A stretch of 64,000 nucleotides of DNA from the NCBI GenBank assembly GCA_947652115.1, contig OX393568.1, positions 18,856,132-18,920,131 of the forward strand, written 5' to 3'. The stretch is from Blastomussa wellsi (Eukaryota > Cnidaria > Anthozoa > Scleractinia > Plerogyridae). A program made the position numbers and the translations under genes. Positions 22,681 to 33,621 of the stretch are shown here, in pieces (the stretch's first letter is position 1; each line of letters starts with the position of its first letter). Below the pieces are notes generated by a model. The model searched no databases. It worked only from the letters and a program-made list of their open reading frames with translations, and had not been told where the DNA came from.

Positions 22681-23818
22681 CTAAAAGAAATGAACGATAT
22701 AGAAATGCCTTGCGCAATGCAAACAATTAAAGAGGCAGTCACTTGAACGGCCGAATGTAAATAGTGGTTCCATGTCGGAGGTTATGGTCGCTTAACACTT
22801 TTTGTACCTTATTACATGACCATTTGCCAAAGGCACAGGAAGCTACCAAATTCCCGAAATTTGATTGCTGGAAATTCACCATTGCCCCGTTCAATAGCGC
22901 CATATTTAGGCCGGCATCCTGACCAGCCTAGTTGTCGTTAGAAAGTTACAAACAAAAAATAAAAACCATTCTGCTATAAATACTAGTTAGAACAGCCAAA
23001 ACACTTGCCGTGATAGAAGGGAAAGAGAAAAAAAACATTTTCACAAGTTAAATTAATTTCGGCTCAAGCTTTAGACCAAACTTCGGAAACAGTACTAAAC
23101 ACACCGAAAAAGCGACATGTGCGCCTGAAAAGATATTTTTTTCACTCAATGAAAGAGGTTCGAGAATTTGAAAGCATACATGCCGGTGAGATCGACCTTC
23201 CCTTATCTAAAGTTATCCGTTGCAAGCAAAATGTCAGTTGGCATTTCTTACATTTGTAGCCAATTTAACTGTTATTGTGACAGTATTTTTAACCAATCTC
23301 GCTCAAAGTGATAAGTTTCCAAAGGAATTTACCAGTGAAATCAATCAGCACTTCTCGATTAGTTATTAAGTAATCAGTTTTTCTTGCATTTGTTTTAATT
23401 TGCCCTACGTGGTTGACGGTTGGTACAAACTAGGTAATAGGAAGTTAAAGAATCCACGATGGCGATACTCTAAAGTCTGTTTCTTACTGTCAAAACTATC
23501 TCAAAACTGAATCTGAAACACAGCGATAAATTAGAAATAGAAATTTAAAAATATTAGCCTTCGTGGTTCACGTTGTCCAGACAACGCGAATTTGGTCATT
23601 TCACATACTTTGTTGTTTTTCAGAGGACGGCAAAGAAATGTACCAAGAACTATAACGCAGAATTATAACGCACATTGTTCTGCTTATTAAACCTCTTGTT
23701 TAGCGATTTTCCCGTTTACTTTCCTTAATAACCGGTGGTGGAGTCTCCGGTGACGGCGTCGTTTACCGTAGGTTAAACAATCCCCAGCACCCCATCTAGT
23801 CTTTACTAAAAAACTCAC

Positions 23819-24034
23819 CTCGTAGTTGATATTATTTCCATTTATCACACTTTTTATGGATATTCCAGGTGACAAACATTTTTCGCTTCTTATTTTCACG
23901 GTTATTGGTGTAGTGTCGTCACGAGTGAGAAGGTCATTGCAACAACTGAACTCGATGACGTCATTATGGTCTCTCAACACCGCACCACAATTGCAGGTCG
24001 GATAGCCGCCACAAGACCACAGTCTTGTTTGGAC
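23819..24034 (-). CDS. VWDE-like: Gene A exon 8: VWD domain, third part
   Basis: A 216-base exon (72 codons, phase 0) starting VQTRLWSCGGYPTCNCGAV after an AAAAG acceptor and ending NNINYE before GTGAG. The Cys-rich start and the later SCCNDLL match the middle of VWD domains of the VWDE type, where CG..TCNCGV is recurrent. Confidence 0.85.
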
Positions 24035-24649
24035 CTTTTAAAGCAATGTTGATTAATTGTTATACACATAATAAACTTTAAGACACGACATGAGCAATCA
24101 ATGGACTTCTTACATTAAACATGATGAGAGTAAAGCCATAAATTATTTTGATAACTTTTAGTTTCCTTATAGCTACGTACCTTTCAGTCACGTATAAATT
24201 TCTTCAGCCATTTACTTCTATCTAGCACAATTTGGGGGTTTCTTTTGACGTAGTTTTAACCATATTTAATATTTTTTTTTCTGCATGTTTACATATTCAA
24301 ATAGAAGTGTGACTCAATTACAGCCGTCAAAATAGAACTGGACATCTGATTTCCAGTCTGTCCTGCGCAGTCTCAGGATTCGTTTACATTTTTTTTTTCA
24401 ATTGGTTAATACGTAACCGCCGACCGAGCCCAGACTGGAACAACACTCAGGGTCTTCAAATAACTGAGGAGAACTTCTCCTGTTGCCGTGGCAATGGCAT
24501 CTGCAAATGGCATCTGCAAATGGTCAGATGTTCTAACAATCTAATGGTCAGATTGTCTAATTGTCTGCCATTTTTTCGACACTTGTTCTATCAGCGAATT
24601 TTTTCCGACAAAAAAAAAAAGAAAGAAAGAAAAAATCTTCTTTCATGAC

Positions 24650-24740
24650 CAGAATCGAACCCTGAACCTCTAACATGCCAACATCCCCATCTAACCACCA
24701 CACTTCCACACAACCACTGCACTACCAGGCTGGTCCGCCA
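24650..24740 (-). repeat. tRNA-like SINE head
   Basis: Minus strand contains TAGTGCAGTGGTTGTGTGG and GGGTTCGATTCTGGTC, an A/B box pair in an AT-rich context. No foldable cloverleaf was seen. Confidence 0.45.
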
Positions 24741-25667
24741 AATCTCTACAAAATTTTATTTTAAAGGATGACTTTCTTAGTTCATTTTTTTACTTATAGT
24801 ATTGTCCTACCCAACAAATAAAGCTAACCGCAAGCAAACCAGTGTGAAATTGAACAATTAAGCATCTGGTAACTGTGCATTAGTCTATCACCAAATTATA
24901 ACCAGTTTCGACCTATTCCAGGCCTAAACTAGAGCAGATATAGCATCGTCCATTCCGAAAAGCTTGGTTACCAATTATTACATCGACCGTTTACGAAACG
25001 GAAATCAGCCCCTTCTCCTGCACCTTCAATGTTGTCGTCAGCTGGGCACGCTAAAGAACCCACACGCTTATCACAAAGAGTAGTTCATGTAGTCCCGGTG
25101 TCGTGATCTGGTATTTATACCTGAGTGTTATTAGCAGTTCCACATCAGCAAGATTGTTGTTTCAATACTTACTAGCTTAAACGAATAAATACAGATACAG
25201 AGACACTCCAGTAACTGCGTACATGAAATTTTTTTAGTCCGCCATCACGGGTCGCTTTGGGATACTTTGTTCGATCGCTTTGGTCGGTTGGAATACAGCC
25301 GAGGTTCGTCTACTCTTCACTATTGTAGCGCAAGGATATCTGGTGTTAATGATGAAGAAAAAGGCATTTTTTCACCCGTCATTTTCATTTTGGATTGTTT
25401 GCATTCCTTCGTGTGAGGATGTAAGATTGCACAGTACGGACTGGAAATCAGCATTAAGTGTCAGTTAAAACCAAAAAATGAGGCCTAAGGAATGAAAGAA
25501 AAAGTGCTGAAGTATGAAGCTGATCATTTTCGTTATATCTTAGAACGCTATGTAGATTAACATTATGAACAAAAAGAAATACGTTCGCATAACCTGAACT
25601 TAATTATTAATGACAAAAACAAATTAACCTCCAAGAGAGTAATGAAGAAATAAATCAACATGGAATT

Positions 25668-25773
25668 GGCATCAACAAGAACTCGGAAAAAATCCTAGTC
25701 CGACTAAATCACGGAGCGTCGTGGGTTCAAATCCCGTCTGGGACTCGGATTTTTCCGAGTTCTTGTTGATGCC
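25668..25773. mobile_element. tRNA-like core bracketed by 27-bp inverted repeats
   Basis: Arms GGCATCAACAAGAACTCGG... (25668-25695) and ...CCGAGTTCTTGTTGATGCC (25747-25773) are inverted copies with a one-base length difference. Between them is a B-box-like GTGGGTTCAAATCCCGTC. The unit is only 106 bases. Confidence 0.7.
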
Positions 25774-25974
25774 AAAAACAAATTAAAGTTCAAAATGCTA
25801 CTTGGCACGTGTACGTCGAAAATAAAACAAGTGAAACAGAAAGGTATGCACATGTTGTAGATTCCGTATAAAGATAGAACAAATGTTTACCTAAACGTAT
25901 CTAGTTTGACAGTTAATTGCATATTTATTAACAGTATGTATGCAAGAATTTATAATAACAATTAAACTACCCAC

Positions 25975-26038
25975 CTCAAAGAATCTTTCGGTGTTCTTAT
26001 AAAACACAAAATCACCGCGCCCCATGAAGTCGAACCGC
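25975..26038 (-). CDS. VWDE-like: Gene A exon 7: VWD domain, second part
   Basis: A 64-base exon between ATTTCAG and GTGGGT. It reads RRFDFMGRGDFVFYKNTERF after joining, the expected continuation of a VWD fold (F.f.g.G.yvly). Phase 2 in, phase 0 out. Confidence 0.85.
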
Positions 26039-27804
26039 CTGAAATTTTTTCTTGGATGTTATTTTCATGTCTTACATAAGCTTGTTCATTCTCAGATGAC
26101 CTGTGAACAGACTCTGGAAATGTACAAGCATGTGTTCTGGTTTACCTAATGGTCGAAGTGCCCGTTTTTTTTTTTTTTTTTTATAATTAACCCTCGGACA
26201 TACAAGAGGTGGGGATTGATGCATCTCACCCTTGAGGTTTTACGTCACCTGTACCTAATTTGCATAATACAAACTTGAATATCTCTGGAACGAGAAGAAA
26301 TTTCACAAAAAGAAAAACGCCATTCTTCTTCATTTCTAAAGGTCTTTCAACTAAGCTTATTTTTAAGTTCCTTGTTTATTTTTTTATTATTATTTCATAG
26401 ACACCTGAGCGAACCATTCCTTACCGGGTTCCATCAGCCATCTCTTGGGGAAAAACCACAAATTATCCTTCTTTTTTTCGCAAATGATCTTTTATGTAGC
26501 GTGATTGTTTTTATAAGGAGCGTTTATTTGTTTAAAAGGAATCGAGTCAGTGCCAAATAAGGCGACGGACGAAGAAATAATCATTGAAATTTACTGCTCT
26601 TTTTTGGCCTGGTAAACGCCACTATTTCCTACATCAACAGCGTGAAGTTAATTGGAAATTCAGTATTTAAAGGCTCTAGAAATGCTTACAGCTACAATTT
26701 TTTCTTTAACCTTAAACTAATGACCGAAATCCTCGCTTGTCATATGACTCCCGATAGTGAATTGCAAATTTAAAATATTTTAAACAGGAAACGTGCACAT
26801 GAAAATTTAGTATTAAATTCATCATGATGTTGAACGAGGCTGACAAAAATGAATGCCTAAATAGTATCACTTTGACTAGGTGTCAGACTTTCAGAATCGT
26901 TTTACTGTCAGATGATAATAATGATAATAATAACTAAAACAGAAGCGGAAAAGGAAATTAAGAGACAAAAGATAAGTTAAAACATTATTTTCTGCATGCC
27001 TTCCCAGAAACTTGTGACAATTTTCCTTTGGCTTTGCTCAGCAGTGACATTTACTCTGAGTTTGTCAGAGAACAGACGCAGAGTAGCTTACAATCCCAAC
27101 TACGATTCTCAAATTCGCAGAACGGTACAGCAGCAAAAATCGATGCAAAATTACTGTAATATCTTGAAATTCATGCGGGGGAAGTATGACATAAAACCGG
27201 GAAATAGTTTTCGAAAATTGTTGCAAACGGCAACTTTGAAGGTCCGAGGAGATTGACAGTTCAGACAATCACCAATCGGCTTGGCACTCTGATTTATCAA
27301 GCATTGGCCAGGCTTCTCGCAGAAATTTGGGTTCGTGGCTTGTTGACCCTTGTTTCGTCAAAAAAGCATCAAGTGTAGAAAATCTCAAAACAATGTCCGA
27401 GTTTAATATAAGAAACGATAAGATGTTCGCAATTTTGCTCCAACGATTTTCTTGAAACTTCGCTATGATCTGTGTTAAGTTAATATACACTTATTCTAGC
27501 AATGTTAAAAAAATATATCAGCAATTTTTTTTTTCTTTGCTGGGTGCGATGTTTTTCAAAAAAGAGAAAGTTGTTTTATTGCCATCGTTTTATTGACGAT
27601 TTCGCTCGGAATAACTACGGAGCCACCTTAAAATGTAGTTATGTAACGTAAAGGTCGGGTTCTAAGACCTTTTAGTTGTTCAGTATTTTTGTACTGTAAA
27701 AAAATTGGGTTTTAGATCCTGAAGAGGAGCTGGGAAAAAGCACAACAGATGACCTTTAATTGTTTAATACTAGCAAAATCAACTCAAAGTAAGATATCAC
27801 CAAC
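26039..27804. other. Intron of gene A between exons 6 and 7, nothing recognised
   Basis: AT-rich, with a poly-T run near 26165-26182 and a GATAAT microsatellite near 26912-26935. Short open frames have no recognisable content. Confidence 0.6.
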
Positions 27805-27881
27805 CTTCCATCCAAACCAGTATAATGAGGATCAGTGACAGATCCGCAATAGTGTATGTTTGACCTTTTAACAACCGTAAC
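27805..27881 (-). CDS. VWDE-like: Gene A exon 6: start of VWD domain
   Basis: A 77-base exon that reads VTVVKRSNIHYCGSVTDPHY and then TGLDG. The motif C..VTDPHYTGLDGR is the hallmark opening of a von Willebrand factor D domain (C.v.GDPHy.tFDG). The donor is GTTGGT, a weaker but valid site, chosen because it gives the phase required by the next exon and restores DGRRFDF. Confidence 0.85.
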
Positions 27882-28904
27882 CTAAACAATAGAAAGGGGG
27901 ATTAATAGAAGACAAATATTTGTCTTGTTCATAATAAGCCTAGTTTCATGATTTATGGATTATCGGCTAACTTCTTTTTATGCGCACCGAACACGCATGG
28001 TCAACATTACGGCATGGATGGGGGAGGGGGTGGGAGGGTAGGGTGGGGTAAAGAAGGCAAATTTAAGTTGGCACATAAAACTTTGTACATTTGTCAGTTA
28101 AATTCCTAGTTGACAACTTTGTACCTAAAATACATAGAATTGATCGGCGGGGCGTGGCAGGGGGCGGCGGACCGGTGAGAAGGGGCGGATTTCCCTCCCC
28201 TTTGTAGGTTTGACAATATTTAAGTGATGCCTGTAATTTTGAAGAATTCTATGACAGGAAGGAAATTTAAAATTTTATTTTACCTGAAGGACCCCTTTGG
28301 TGAACTATTTTCAAAAGTAATATCAGAAAGTTCCATAGCTTTTTCGGTTTTCTGAAAAATCGAAAAGTTCAAAATACGGGTAGTCGGCGGCTAAACGTAC
28401 CTTAAAAACAATTAAAAAATCGAACAACTTCAGCAAGGTCATACACGACAATGAGAAAATTCCAAGGCTTGAAATTTTGAGAACTCGTATAATGATCCTT
28501 TATCTTTTTAAAAGTGTAAAATTTATCCCTTATTTCAAAGTTCGAGTCTCCGTGATGACCTGCCGAAAATAACGGTTTTTTGGGGGTTCCGGGACAAGTT
28601 AAAATATGGATCAACTTTAGAGGCCCATAAAATGCTAGTATACATATTTATATGTAACACTATATATCAAATTTAAGTTTTATCATTCTAGTTTATTGTG
28701 TTAAATTCTCGGTTTTGGCCCGACAAAAGCGACGCGACCAAAAGGAAACGCGCTTGGGTCTTTTTGACAATTTTTTTCACAGAACCTCGTTCCCAGGGTC
28801 TCTCATCTTGTAATGTATTCTTTTCAGGGTTCGACGTTTCTAAAACAAACAGCTTGAAATTCTTTAGGACCTTTAGGGGCTATTGAAAAGTATTTTATTT
28901 ATTT

Positions 28905-29453
28905 AAGCAATAGAGCACACTTTCTATGGGTTTATAGGGGTAATAACCCACGCGGGATGTTTGGGAGAACACGAGAAAAGTTTGTAAATCACGAGCCGCA
29001 GGCGAGTGTTTTACAAAATTTTTTAGGGCAAATATGCTAGTTTTAAGAACATCAAATTCCCAAGGGGCAACTATCAGACCGATAGTTCCGAGACAAACAC
29101 TCTATTGTCTTTAAAATCACCACTCAATTTTCTTCCGCGCGCACATTCACAAACTAGCATCTTGAGTTTTTTGCTGCAAGCCGAAACGTACAAATACACC
29201 CTCAAAATACAGATAAACCAATTAGCGTTTGATTTTTTACCGAAAGATTGTTTGTTAAAAAAAAATTCACGGACGGGCACTATCCATCCGGGAATTTTCC
29301 TCGGACGGGCACTATGCACTGATAGTGTGTTCTCCGCGGATGAACACTATCGCTTCGCGTGATCAATTTAGACCAATCAGAATCGAAGAAATTTAGTGGT
29401 CAACTATAAGGGTTTATAGGGGTAACCCGCATAGAAAGTGTGGTCTATTGCTT
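28905..29453. mobile_element. Palindromic MITE-like element nested in the left arm of the 7-kb fold-back
   Basis: Ends are inverted copies: AAGCAATAGAGCACACTTTC at the left and GAAAGTGTGGTCTATTGCTT at the right, with GGGTTTATAGGGGTAA next to each. It interrupts sequence that is continuous in the right arm near 34595, which dates it after the palindrome arose. Confidence 0.7.
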
Positions 29454-29844
29454 TTATATAATGATTCACAAGACCCGCGATTTTTCCATGGGTTTACCGG
29501 CACAATAAACCATAGCTGATTGACCAATCAGAGCGTGCGCATTGATTTTGTTATTATATAAAAACGATTATCTGACGCGATGAACAAATACATCAACAAT
29601 AGCCGATGAGCCATCATAAATATTCTTGGTAAAGAACTTCAGGAAATGTAAGTTAATAATGGTTATTTATTTATTTGTTTTTCCTTTGTTGTGTCATCGA
29701 CCAAAACAATATCTATCGCCAGCTATCAATCTCTATTACCGATAATCATTTGCGTAAAGGCGAGCAATAAAAAAATAAATTTAATAAAGCGACACTCAGA
29801 TTAGGTTAAATTATAAATGTGCTTTCACAACCTCGTCCAATTTG

Positions 29845-29905
29845 CCCACAAGGCAGTCCAGCGCTCTACCAACTGAGCCAACCGGTCAGCGGTTTGTTTC
29901 CTCTT
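29845..29905 (-). repeat. Truncated tRNA-like SINE head
   Basis: Minus strand GGTTGGCTCAGTTGGTAGAGCG is a near-perfect D-arm/A box; the B box is missing. It lies in the left arm of the 7-kb fold-back. Confidence 0.5.
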
Positions 29906-30954
29906 CTTTGTACACTTGTTCCAGGATTAGTTACAATAAATCGTTTTCACTGGTCATTTGAAATATGAGCCACAATGAATAGGATGTGTTACATACAACA
30001 AAGAGTATAATATTATACTTAGTTTATGTCGTCACTTATGTCTTTTATTCAGCCGATGATTCTTGGTTAATTTGAAACGTGACTATAACAACAAGAACAG
30101 CAACAAAAGATAAATAACTACAATTAAAGTAGACTGCTACTCTCGAGTTAATCCTCTTCTTGTCATCACATTCTGTACTCTCTCAAGTTCAATCAAAGCC
30201 TCCGGTCCAGAAGTTCGTCCCTTTTCGTTACAGTGCTCTTTACGCAGGATGCCTCAAAGTTACTTTTCAGATAAACTGCTGCAAGAGCAAATTGAGACCA
30301 TTTGCCCAAGTACACTGAGGTAGGGTTCCTCGCTTCCTACTTTCTTAGCTACACCTCCTAGTTCAAAGCTTTCAAAAAATACGGCTGAAGTAAATTAAAC
30401 CAAGTTTCATGTTCTTCAGCGCACCTTTATCAGCACGCAGATTTTCTATTGGTCGTATACAATGGGATTGTCCAGATGACCGTATTTGGAAAATACGACA
30501 AAAATCGACAAGGGTTCAGCATACTATTCTTAACCAGCGGCCTGACCACTATTCACACAAAAGCTCATTCTATTCACCTTTGAACTTTATGTTCGTTTGG
30601 CTTCAACATTACATGAAAGAATAATGAAGTACTGATAAATAAACAGAACAACATATCTCAAATGTATATTATTATTTCAGCAAATCATTGATACAGGTGG
30701 CTCTTAAACACCTTCTCTACTGGCGGATTCAAGCTTTTGACTACCATCAAGCCAAGACACCAAAAAGCCATTCCACAGGAAACTGGAGGCACCAGTCCTG
30801 CTATGTCAAGTGAAGCCTTTAGCTGTCCCAAGAAAGGTTGTGTTCGCGTCTTTCTGTTTGTAATTACTTGAACTACAGACGATATTTGACCTTGCTAAAA
30901 CACAATATGAGCAATTTCAGAAGAGGGCGTCGACCCTGAAATAACAGGAGCCAT

Positions 30955-32748
30955 TGGAATCCGAAGACATTGTTTCTAACATCGATGCCAAGTTCAAACC
31001 TTAGTAAGCGCAAAGACATAATTATCAAAGCGGCAGACAAAGGCGGCGCTTTAGTTGTTTGGCGGGCCGACCTCTACCAAAAAGAAGCTTTGCGGCAACT
31101 TTCTGACACCTCTTTTTATGCTAAAGTCGATAAAGATCTCACCTCCACTAACCAACAAATTGTCAAGAGCACTATTAACGACCTTATAGTCAAACAAGAA
31201 CTGCCGGCTACTGCTACCAATCTCATCATTACCACTCCCAGAACCTCGTGTATTTACTTTTTACCTAAAATTCACAAACCTAACAACCCAGGTCGACCTA
31301 TCGTCTCTGCCTGTAGTTGCCCTACCGAACTCATTTCCAGCTGTTGTGAGACCTTTACCGTCATACGTTAAAGACAGTCCACACGAACTTCAAATTTTTC
31401 GCGATTTCAATTTCCTGGGCGAAGACAAACTTATTTTCACTATGGATATTACATCTCTTTACACCGTCATCTCGAAATTTTTTTTGATTTACGCACTGTT
31501 AAGGAACCAAGCTCGGAAACACTACTCCGCCTGGCTGAGTTAGTGTTAACACTCAACTGTTTTTCATTCGCGAACAATTATTACAAACAAATCAATGGCG
31601 TTGCCATGGGTACAAAAATGGGACCCTGCTACGCCAATCTTTTCGTAGGCTACATTAAATACCAAGTTTTCAATCAATACAACGGCCCAAAACCTGAATT
31701 ATATCGTCGCTATATTGACGACTGTATCGGCGCTACCTCTTCTACCAGACAAGATCTCAATCAATTTATAACCGCTGTTAATTCGTTACATCCTGCTCTT
31801 AAATATGCCTGGGAAATTTCCGATACTTCCTTAGCATTCCTGGATATCAAAGTTTTTATCGAAGGTAACGGTTTATGCACCAGTGTGCACTACAAACCCA
31901 TAGATTCCCATAGTTATTTGTTGTATTCATCTTCACATCCATCACATGTCAAGAATTCCATTCCTTATTCTCAGTTTCTTAGACTTCGCCGTCTTTTTCC
32001 TTAAAATCAGAGGGAATTTCTTCGACAAACGCTGCTCATGATCCTGCTTCTGTTGTTCAAGCGGGCCATCATCGCGCCCAACAAATTGATCGACAATCAG
32101 CACTACAAACGCCACAGAGAGAAAACAACGATAGAATCCCATTCACCCTCACATTTCACCCTCACAACCACGCAGTTAAATCCATCATTCTCAAAAACTT
32201 TAAATTACTTCAAAATGATCCCGACACTGGTAGAATCTTTTCGCAACCTCCATTAATTTCATTCAAACGCGACAAAAACATAGGTAACTTTCTAGTCAGA
32301 AGTGCATTCCAAACTAGTGATCAACCCGGAACTTTTAAATGCGCTCGCGCACGATGCAAAACATGCCCTTTCGTTCACAACGTTGACAAAATATCGGGAC
32401 CCAAGCGATCTATCAAAATCACTGATCATTTCACCTGTACCTCAGCCAATGCCATCTACTGCATAACTTGCACTCTTTGCAAAAAGTTTTACATCGGCGA
32501 AACAGGGAGACGACTTGGCGACCGATTCAGAGAACACCTTCGTGACGTAGAGAAAGACGACAAAAATGCATCGAAACCAGTCGCGAGACGCTTCAATCTC
32601 CCAAATCATTCTAAGCAACATATGGCAGTCTGCGGCCTTTCTCTTCACCAAGGAAACACGGAAAGCCGTAAAACTCTAGCAAAAAAATTATTTTTCAAAT
32701 CGGCAATCTTAATCCTCACGGTATCAACAAACGCTTTTCATTCAACTA
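30955..32748 (+). pseudogene. Penelope-like retroelement: reverse transcriptase plus GIY-YIG endonuclease, frameshifted
   Basis: In the 8.6-kb intron of gene A between exons 5 and 6, opposite to the gene. Reading on the plus strand with at least four frame changes gives a full PLE protein: RT N-terminal motif KAADKGGALVVWRADLY, YFLPKIHKPNNPGRPIVSAC, INGVAMGTKMGPCYANLF, catalytic Y-I-D-D at 31711-31722, the linker Cys motif KCARARCKTCPF, then a GIY-YIG nuclease (AIYCITCTLCKKFYIGETGR, RFREHL) and a family-typical C-terminus (NPHGINKRFSFN) with stop at 32746. PLEs copy themselves with this RT/endonuclease pair. The copy is dead because of the frameshifts, but nearly full length. Confidence 0.9.
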
Positions 32749-32839
32749 ATTTATTCCGTTGTTTTCACGTTACCAGGCACCAGCCAATAGCGAAGCTCCA
32801 TCTTTCTGTATATAAAAAACACACGACGCACAATTCCTT

Positions 32840-32887
32840 GATTCGCTCCGACGAAGGGCTAACGCTCGAAACGTCAGCTCTTGAATC
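32840..32887 (+). ncRNA. Candidate type I hammerhead ribozyme in the PLE 3' region
   Basis: About 90 bases after the PLE stop. An open stem I can form (GATTC 32840-32844 with GAATC 32883-32887; GCT 32845-32847 with AGC 32876-32878). The core CCGACGA (32848-32854, one change from CUGANGA) is followed by stem II (GGGC 32856-32859 with GCTC 32864-32867, loop TAAC), GAAA (32868-32871) and CGTC with the cleavage site after C32875. Stem III would be very short, as reported for PLE ribozymes that act as dimers. Fold drawn by eye. Confidence 0.6.
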
Positions 32888-33341
32888 TCTTTACGGTGGC
32901 CAATTGACATTATCAACCCAGTTGATAAAACCAAATTACATCAACATTAGACAGACAACTGGCCACGGGAAATGAGGAGAGCAATCGGGCCATATGGGAA
33001 GCGTCTCGGAATTCCTGACAGCAAAACAGGTCTCTTCATTCCTTTCGCGGCTTGCGGAAAAATGCCGTAACTGTGTTCTAATAGAGTAGGACATCTGAGC
33101 CTCCGTATTAAAATACGGCCCAACAAAATGTATTCTCAACCCTTGAACTGAGGCACCCTATTGTATACGACCAACATAACATCTGCGCTCATCAAGAAAG
33201 GTGCGCTGAAGATTGGTTTACTTCAGCTCTGCGTAGAAAGCTTCGAGTTATTGGGTCAAGCTAAGAAAGTAAGATGCCCTACCTCAGTCTACTCGAGCAA
33301 ATGGTCTCAAATAGCTCTTGCAGTGGTTCATCTGACAAGCA

Positions 33342-33621
33342 ATGCACCTATCAATGTTTAGCCCAAGGGGCGGATGGGGGAGGGGGGAGAAGGCTGGGCA
33401 TAGATGGGGAATTCGACAGTAGTTATATCGTCCCATAGTGGGGACTCTTGACTTTTAGTGGACTTTCTAGCAACATTTTATTGACTTTTAGTAAGACTTT
33501 TGACCATCCATTCCAAGGCATTTGAACAGAAATCTCAACTCAATTCAAATGCCCCGTCTATGCCTATGCCTATGCCTGGCCTCCCTCCTCACCACCTTAG
33601 GCTTAGCGTTGATAGGTGCAT
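33342..33621. mobile_element. Palindromic MITE-like element nested in the right arm of the 7-kb fold-back
   Basis: Left end ATGCACCTATCAATGTTTAG and right end CTTAGCGTTGATAGGTGCAT are inverted copies; GGGCGGATGGGGGAGGG at the left matches CCTCCCTCCTC near the right. It is absent from the matching place in the left arm (near 30255). Confidence 0.65.
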
